Assembly (NCBI RefSeq): GCF_009905375.1
Contig: NC_133648.1
Location: 307,474,565 to 307,538,564, forward strand
DNA from: Apium graveolens
Taxonomy: Eukaryota > Streptophyta > Magnoliopsida > Apiales > Apiaceae
DNA: 64,000 bases
Direction: 5' to 3'
A program made the position numbers and the translations under genes. Positions 57,303-64,000 of the stretch are shown here, one piece after another. A model generated the notes under the pieces. That model saw nothing but the letters and a program-made list of their open reading frames with translations, had not been told where the DNA came from and did not search any database. The number at the start of each line of letters is the position of its first letter. Within the stretch, counting starts at the first letter, position 1.

Positions 57303-58335
57303 TGTGACGACTGAGAATTTTGCGACGTAATTAAGTGAATAAGTATATTTTATGTGATATGATTATAATTATGTGACTAAGTGCTGATTAATTGTCTTTT
57401 CTGTATATAAGAATATAGGAGCGTAAATAAAAACATTTCAATTTAAAGAGTCAGCTTAGGAGTTAAGCTGTGTTGTCGGGCCGTCAGGTAGAACAGAACC
57501 CGTCCTAATAAGGAATTACAGAATATAAAATGTGAATTATGTGTAATTGAATGAAATGAACGTTTAAATAAAGTATTTCGTCCTAAGTGATGTGTCAATT
57601 GGTAAAGATAATGAGAAGCGTAATCGAAACGCTGAGCGTCGGGCCGTCAGGCTGAACGTGACCCGGTACGCGTAGAAAAGGATAAAGATTAAAAAGGGAT
57701 AAATTCTATGATCAGACCTGAGTCGTTATGTGATTGTATATGTGTGATTGCTTGTCTGTGTGCATGACTGTGTGCCTTGTGACATTTTTATGAATTTAAA
57801 GGAATTATGTGATTTAAATAAAGGTTTATTTAACCTTTGCGCATTATTATAAAATTATCCGAGTACGATAAAAGCATGGAATTTGTTTTGTTATCTTTAT
57901 AGTAGTCCTAGAGACTTTTTAAAAATGATGAGTGGATTTATTTGAAGGTCCTTGCATTTTAAAGTGATTTTTATGTGAGAAAATGATATTATTAAGACGA
58001 GCTTGCGAAATTCATATAAAATCAACCGTCCGCTCAAAAATCTATTATGAGTAATGGTTGAAAAGCTAATTTCGAGATCTACGTGTTAAAATTGTCATTT
58101 GCAATAATTTTCGATTTTCCGAGAGAGATATATTTTATATTTGATTTTTGTTATATTTGAGTAAAAAGAAAGGAACAAATAAGCATAAAAAGAGATTTAG
58201 TAAAGTACAAATTTGCCCTTGTTTTGGTGGTGTATAAATTCATTCTCTCCCCCCCCCTTTTTCCTTTCTTTTCTCGAGCACCCCATTTCCCCTTCTCTCT
58301 TTCTTTTCCTTCTTTCCTTCACTCTCTCTCGGCTA

Positions 58336-58370
<35 letters not shown>

Positions 58371-61300
58371 CTCTCTCATCTCTCATCTTTCTCTCTTGCA
58401 TGCAACACTCAAACCTCACTCAAACTCAAAGATATTGCTCTCTTTAGTCTCTATTTTCGGTATACATCTCAATTGCCATTTGCATGTAAGTGTTGTGTAA
58501 GTTTTTTGATGTTGATCTCTATGGTTGTGTTCAAGAAAATTGATTTCTTGCTACAAAACTATAAGAGTGAATTCAATGAGATTTTTGGGGTCAAAAACTC
58601 GAGAGAAGACCCGTTGTGGGCTCTCTTAAGTTCGACCACCACCGGCTATGATCCAAGGAGAGCCAGTGGAGTTTTTACGATATTTTGATTTGAATTTTAA
58701 AGCCTTGCATGTTTGATTTTTGAAAAGTTCAAAAGAGTTTTTGGTATTTCCTTTAAAACTTGAGTATGTGATTGAAAATGGATTGTTTTGATTATTGATG
58801 TGTGTATAAGTTGTTTCATGATTAGGAGATTAAAATTTAAGGTTGTATGTTGAGTTTATAATTCGGCTTTGTGCTAATTAAAAAGAGAAATTTGATTTGA
58901 TGAGTTGATCTTAGTGAACACTAAGCTTATTTAGCATAAAAAGTGATTGCATGTTAGTTTTAGAGAAAAACAAGTAGTGCATGTCATTGTTGGATCCTTG
59001 AAATTGTAAATTATGTTTTTGCCGAATAGAAAGTGGATTTAGAAGAGATTTGCTTGATGATTAAGTGAATGCATGATGATTTATTAAAGTAGGAATCACT
59101 AGGTGATGCTTGGTTTTGGTGTTTAATGGATTGAATGACTAAATTAAGGACTAAAACAAGTGGGAAATGTGATATATAATCTTGCATGTCAAAATTGATC
59201 CTTGCATGTATGATTTATTGAAAAACCCGAATGGGTCTTAGGATTAAAAAGAGGAATTAAGTTGGTTTTTCCAATTATCTTAATGGCTAGTGAGAACTTG
59301 ATTGCATGACAAAGATTGGGTGGTGTTTATGTTCGAATTTTGATAATTAAAAGAAAGTGTTGATTTTAATTCTTAATGTAATTATGATTCGTATTTTTGA
59401 TTAAAAAGGATGAAGTTTAAGTGCGTAAATGTCTCTTGTGATTTGCATTAGTTGTGTTTGATTATATGAGATTGAAATTGAATATACATGGTTGTGTTTT
59501 ATGTGTATGGTTCGAATTAAGGAATAAAAGAAAAAGGGAATTAAATCGTTTGGTATTAAAAAGAGCTATAAGTGATAGTTATGATCGTAAAGGTTTGGTT
59601 GTGAATAAATCATGTACTCGTAAGAGTTATATTACCGTGATTTGAGAAATAGCTAAGGTTAAGCAAGTACGCTTCGAGTATTAAGTATATAAGGATATAA
59701 AAGTTATGAGAAAGGAATGTGCTATGTGCTATGTGTAATGTGCTTATGTGTATAAGCTATATTCGTATACTCGAGTCAAGGATATAATCGAGTTATCGTA
59801 TTGAGTGATCGTTCTGGGAACGAGAGTTGAGAAACTGATTAAGGTTTTGGTTTTATTGTAGATTCAGAGCGTGAGCGCATTCAGGCTAGGAAAGGAAAGG
59901 ATATACTTGGTGGCAGTAGTTCAACCTTCAGGAAAGCAATTTCAGTTAAGTAACTCTGATTACTTGTGTAAACGGTTATAAAGAGAATGTTGTTCATACC
60001 ATGTAGAGTATGGAATTGTTTAACTTGTGAAACCCTGATATTGGTTTGAGATACCCTGCCTTTGATCTTGATAAACTGTTATTGATAAGCTTACTGATTC
60101 AACCCTTTGATAATCTTTCCTTTCTATTCAAGTTATTTATTAAGCCATGAATTGTGTTTAACCTTATAATTATCATTATGAACCCTGTTTAATAATACTT
60201 TATTCCTGATCACCCTATTGATCCCTAGACAGATGTTGATCCTTCTAACTTAAATACCTTGCTATCCTTGATACAGAATCCTTAAGAATTGATCCTTGAT
60301 TATCTTTGAATCACTTCCTGAACTTTGTTTATCTTAAAATCTGACTTAAGAATGAGTTTCGACTTGAAAAAGTCCGAATGATTTCATATTCTCGGTAACG
60401 ATAAAATGGATTTTTGAAAACCTATTTGTTTTTCCAACTTAAGGTTTTCCAAACGAATTCCTGATGGATTGGATTGGGACATAAGAGGCTAGTGGGACTA
60501 GTCCAGTCATGGTAAGAGGCTAGCGGGGCTAGTCCAACTTAAGGCTGAAATTATGCTGATTGGTACCTTAAAGACCGGATGGAGGTCGGTACGGACTGAT
60601 CACCCGTATTATAATGAAATGGAAAGATAAAGTGATCCAATCAAGGGTTTTAAATGATTATTTAAAAAGGGAACTGAAACATTTTCTTCAGTAAATTGAT
60701 TCTTGAAAATGAAAATGGTTTATATTGTTTTGAAAGAGTTGATGTGAAGCTTAAAGCTCGAGAACCCTGATTCTTAAACCTGTTGATCATAAGATTGATT
60801 CTATATAATGAAATACTGTTGCTTTCCTTTTTTTTAAAGATCTATTCTGATCCTTTAATGATTTGTGATGAATGTCGGCTTTCGACCTACGTTGAGCCTT
60901 ATTCCTTAAAAGCTCCGTATTGATCCTTCAAAACCTTTCCTTAACCCAAAAGCTGGAAATCTACCACCTAGAACAAATAAAGTAGAATGCCCTGAGTTTG
61001 GTAAAGTATATTGTGATTTAATATTGTAGAACTGCTTTATAGTTACTTGCTGAGTTTTATACTCATATGTTTTGTTTTAATCTAACCATGGCAGTTAAGC
61101 AAAAAGATGGCCAGGCTTAGGCGCACTACTCGTAAGAGCGTACCTGGTGGTTCCTACCGTATTGAGGGCTTCCGGTTGCCAGAGCAGGTAGTGGTATTTT
61201 TGAGTGAGCATGCACCTAGAAGGAAATGTTTAAAGATACAATGGGTTATCTGTCGGTTCCCAGCCGGAATCGATATTGTTTATTTAATAATATATTGGGG

Positions 61301-61455
61301 TTGTAAGTTATATCTTATGATTGGTAGTTGTAATCTTGTCTCATACTTTATCCTGTTGATCCTGTTAGTAGTTAATCGGGGTTTATGCTTATTTAATCAT
61401 TAGAGTAAAGTTGTGTGAGTCCTCATTTCCTAACCCCGAGATTGAGGGCGTCACA
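57303..61455 (+). repeat. 3' LTR of the chromovirus (4153 bp)
   Basis: Collinear with the 5' LTR. It has a shorter CT tract and scattered substitutions, with about 17 in the first 330 bp and about 8 in a 300-bp stretch near the end by hand count. Contains the TATA copy (58230) and the ORF0 exon-1 copy (61107-61187) with the GT donor conserved. Followed by TSD AATAT. Confidence 0.93.
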
Positions 61456-61460
61456 AATAT
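61456..61460. repeat. target-site duplication AATAT (right copy)
   Basis: Pairs with 47322-47326. Confidence 0.92.
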
Positions 61461-63487
61461 CATATGGACAATCTTTATAAGATTCCCATATTGGACGAAT
61501 ACATATCCTCTTGAACAATAAAAGGAAAATCCCCAAATAATTTCACTAATAAAAGTCAACCAATAAGGTCTCATCAATAATGTGAATCTGAAAAAGGAAT
61601 TTTACTTCATGATAAATAATGAATGAAGCAGTTTGTTGTTCAATAATTCATGATTTTGAACGAATCTTCGTTATATTAATGAAATAATAAAATTATCAGG
61701 CGACACCAAGTTTGACAAAACTAGATAAGAATTCTAGTTTTGTGGGCGACCTGATTAGGGCTCAAAAAAAATCCTTTGGAATTTTATCATTATACATTAC
61801 TGCATATAAAATGCATTAAATTCGTGAAAACAACTTGATTGGAAGTTGGGCTAGTGAAGCAATAACTAGTCCATTTCAAGAAACATTAAGAACTAGTTAA
61901 ACCAAATCAACTAGTTGTAACTAGTTCAAAACATAACAGCTAGCTAGAAAAGTTAACTAGCTTTTTCATCAAAATGTTAAAATTCTAATGAGTTAGAACA
62001 ATTAACTAGTGATTCATAAGAAATATATAACTAGCCAGTTTCAATCTGCTAGTATAAAATCTTAACATAATAGCCACTGAATAGAAGAAAGCAAAATTGT
62101 TGGCTACTTGAATAAGGAGTTGAAATAAAACAGTAAAGACGTTTTGAACGAACAAGGTGAGTATAACTTTTGAATTAAAGTTCTTGGTATCGGAACAATC
62201 TATATCCTTCCATCAAATATTTCTTGTCAGTGAAACGGTCCACCCAAAGGTGTCTTAGTATGGATACTTTATCAAATTCTGTAGTAGTATCAAATTTGGA
62301 ATATCAAGATCAAATTGATATCCGTTTTTTGATTTCAACGCTAGATGTACAAGTCTCGTCTTGAATAGAAGAAAAGAATTTGCGAGGAATTTCTGAACAA
62401 AAGATCGTCTATGTTTAAATAAATAGATAGACATTTATGAGCTCGACTATAGAGTCAACGTATGAAGGAAGGGATCGAATATCCAGAAAATCTTCGAAGA
62501 ATATTTGTCAAATAACTAAGGAATTTTTTATTGAACCTTCCTTGGATAGTTGAAATAAAGAAATAATCGAAGGAAGAAAAGAGATAAAATGAATATATAA
62601 GTTGAAATGGTTACTTGACATGAACTATTTAAAGTAACATAAAACAAAAAAAAGTTTTTCATTGAGTAGTGCACCAACAAGTAGATACCAAAATAAGTCA
62701 GTGGTCATCAAAAGTTCTAACATCACCGGTACGAGAATAATCCCATCTCTTTACCTTCACAACACAAGGTACCCACTAGAGTATTCCTTATAATCGTTTC
62801 AATTCACTTAATAGGTTGGAGATATATAAATATATATCTATCATTCCCTTATAGTCATCCAAAATTTATAGCTCCCACGGTCGAATCAATATGTCAACCA
62901 AAGGTGGAGGTCTAGTAGTTAATATACACGTAGTCTCTAATAAGAGTCGCATCGAAAGAATCCAATTCCAGACTCAATGGCCTTCTTTCCGGTACGTTCC
63001 GAGATCGTCGTATTCCTCGTTGTGACCATAAGCAACTTCATTAAAGTCATGCCATTAATTTCCAATATTCTCGATCACTACGTTGAACCATTGTGGACTA
63101 ATATAAAAGTATACTCATGACGTCGTCAAGCGTATTCGCGTTACGATAACGTTCTCATAATACATTTCCAAAATCTTTCTCGAGGGTAATAAAATTCTTA
63201 TTGATATCGTACACACTATCTCTGATGGACGTCCTTTATAGGCGATTGAATCCTCATAGACAATCAGTGGCTTCAATTAGTCCCAGTAACTAGGTAACCT
63301 CAACCGTTTAAGAGATTAAATGTTTTGGTTCTCACATAAGTCGCTTCCTCAAGGGTAACCAAGAAAGACTACGAGTAACAAATTTTGCTCTAGTCAAATC
63401 ATCCATTAGTATGGGCTATACCGCCTCTATCTTAACTTTTGTTGACACTCTACTCGATGTCTTATAACAATATTCTTAATAAAATAT
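61461..63487 (-). other. non-coding continuation of the minus-strand gypsy, unresolved
   Basis: No ORF. By position it is the second half of the element split by the chromovirus, and short words resemble decayed pol, but no motif could be assigned with confidence. It contains a perfect 10-bp inverted repeat CAAAACTAGA/TCTAGTTTTG (61716-61742) and a cluster of about ten AACTAG/CTAGT words (61825-62060) that is unlike the rest. Part of it may belong to another, unrecognised element. Confidence 0.35.
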
Positions 63488-63560
63488 TGTTAGGAATATG
63501 TGTATTAGTTTGATGATAAGTTCAGCAAAACACTTAAGTAGAAATCTAATGTTTGTAGCC

Positions 63561-63593
63561 TCAACGGATAAGACCATCTTGTCTATCCGTTGA
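63561..63593. repeat. perfect hairpin built from the LTR motif
   Basis: TCAACGGATA (63561-63570) and its exact reverse complement TATCCGTTGA (63584-63593) with a 13-base loop. The same word is then repeated in direct orientation downstream. Confidence 0.85.
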
Positions 63594-63779
63594 AGGAGTA
63601 GCCTTACTTAGCAATAAGTTTGGTATTGTAGCACATCTCACTTTCTGATTTCAAGATGTAATTCTTAGATGTTGTTAGGAGATAATCAGTCATGTTGACT
63701 GCTAATGGATGTACAAATAGGAGGGCTAATTGTAAATATTTCATGCCTTGTAATTTTATATAAGTGAAGAAGTGTCAAC

Positions 63780-63990
63780 AGATGTGAAGACCTTCAACAG
63801 ATAAGAAACTAAGCTTCAACGGATGTCTCTAATGCTTCAACGGATAATATCCATCAACGGATAAGTGCTTCAACGGATAAAGCTTCAACTGCTAGAGCAT
63901 CAACGGATAAAGTCATCAACGGATGAAAGCTTCAACGGATGCACTGCTAGAGCATCAACGGATGAAAGCTTCAACGGATGCTCAGTCTCA
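63780..63990 (+). repeat. clustered CAACGGATAA/CAACGGATG repeats
   Basis: About twelve copies of a 9-10-bp word, mostly preceded by CTT or CAT, spaced irregularly by 5-20 bases. Some larger units (CTGCTAGAGCATCAACGGAT) are duplicated. Confidence 0.85.
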
Positions 63991-64000
63991 TAGCAGTTGA

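Larger units (their letters stand above)
47327..61455 (+). mobile_element. nearly complete Tekay-like chromovirus (Ty3/gypsy) with about 4.15-kb LTRs
   Basis: A 14,129-bp element with perfect TSD AATAT, LTRs at 47327-51498 and 57303-61455, a tRNA-Met-like primer site (51502), an accessory upstream ORF, one gag-pol frame (52760-57267) and a polypurine tract (57289). Order PR-RT-RH-IN plus a C-terminal chromodomain-like segment and the RT sequence [21 protein letters not shown] place it in the chromoviruses, most like Tekay/Del. LTR divergence by hand count is roughly 3-5 percent. It inserted into the minus-strand long-LTR gypsy. Confidence 0.95.
40516..63487 (-). mobile_element. minus-strand long-LTR gypsy, 5' part missing, split by the chromovirus
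   Basis: The 3' LTR is at 40516-45290, then the polypurine tract. Degenerate pol lies at 45307-47326. After the inserted chromovirus (TSD AATAT) non-coding sequence continues at 61461-63487. Its 5' LTR and primer site are not in the window; the SIRE-type LTR at 63488 may have inserted into or truncated it. LTR ends (TGTAATAACCTG and GGGGGTGTTACA) and polypurine tract match the family of the element at 23023, but the internal LTR sequence is diverged and longer. Assignment of the right part is by position. Confidence 0.7.
63488..64000 (+). mobile_element. 5' part of a SIRE-type copia LTR, continuing beyond the window
   Basis: Begins TGTTAGGAATATGTG after a presumed target site AATAT (63483-63487). 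It carries a hairpin (63561-63593) and then about twelve copies of CAACGGATAA/CAACGGATG (63780-63990). The start TGTTAG and the motif-rich layout resemble the other SIRE-type LTRs here. The other end is not visible, so it may be a solo LTR or a full element. Confidence 0.65.

Overview
This is a plant nuclear sequence, probably from a eudicot with a large, repeat-rich genome. The evidence is AT-rich DNA, CT-rich plant-style leaders, initiator-tRNA-Met primer sites and plant Ty1/copia and Ty3/gypsy lineages. I see no host gene, tRNA, rRNA or CRISPR array. Almost the whole window is a nest of LTR retrotransposons, and perfect 5-bp target-site duplications let the layers be read.

Left half. An old plus-strand copia element begins abruptly at about 927, next to a Mutator-like DNA-transposon end, and finishes with its 3' LTR at 20364-20967. 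It is interrupted by (i) a complete minus-strand SIRE/Maximus-like copia at 2243-14140 (TSD TTATT) and (ii) a solo LTR at 18008-19675 (TSD CCATA), which sits inside its long 3' ORF. The old copia abuts, and probably entered, a minus-strand Tat/Retand-type gypsy. That gypsy's RT-RNase H lies at 20973-22943 and its protease, gag, primer site and 5' LTR at 37338-39917. Between these halves a plus-strand gypsy with 4.3-4.4-kb LTRs is inserted (23023-37332, TSD ATATG). Its own coding region is degenerate.

Right half. A copia 3' remnant (39918-40515) is followed by the 4.8-kb 3' LTR (40516-45290) of a minus-strand long-LTR gypsy. The internal part of that element (45291-47326 and probably 61461-63487) is split by a nearly complete plus-strand chromovirus (47327-61455, TSD AATAT). 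The chromovirus carries LTRs of about 4.15 kb and a gag-pol with only five visible lesions. The window ends in another SIRE-type LTR starting at 63488.

Three things stand out. First, the chromovirus has an extra upstream gene whose first exon appears to lie in the LTR and whose intron would remove the primer-binding site; a parallel layout exists in the long-LTR gypsy. Second, both SIRE-like elements carry a small gene after pol with its own TATA box and CT-rich leader. Third, the long-LTR gypsy has young LTRs around a long-dead coding region, which suggests it was mobilised by another element. Coordinates of LTR ends, TSDs, PBS and PPT are read directly from the sequence. Lineage names rest on motif recognition only.
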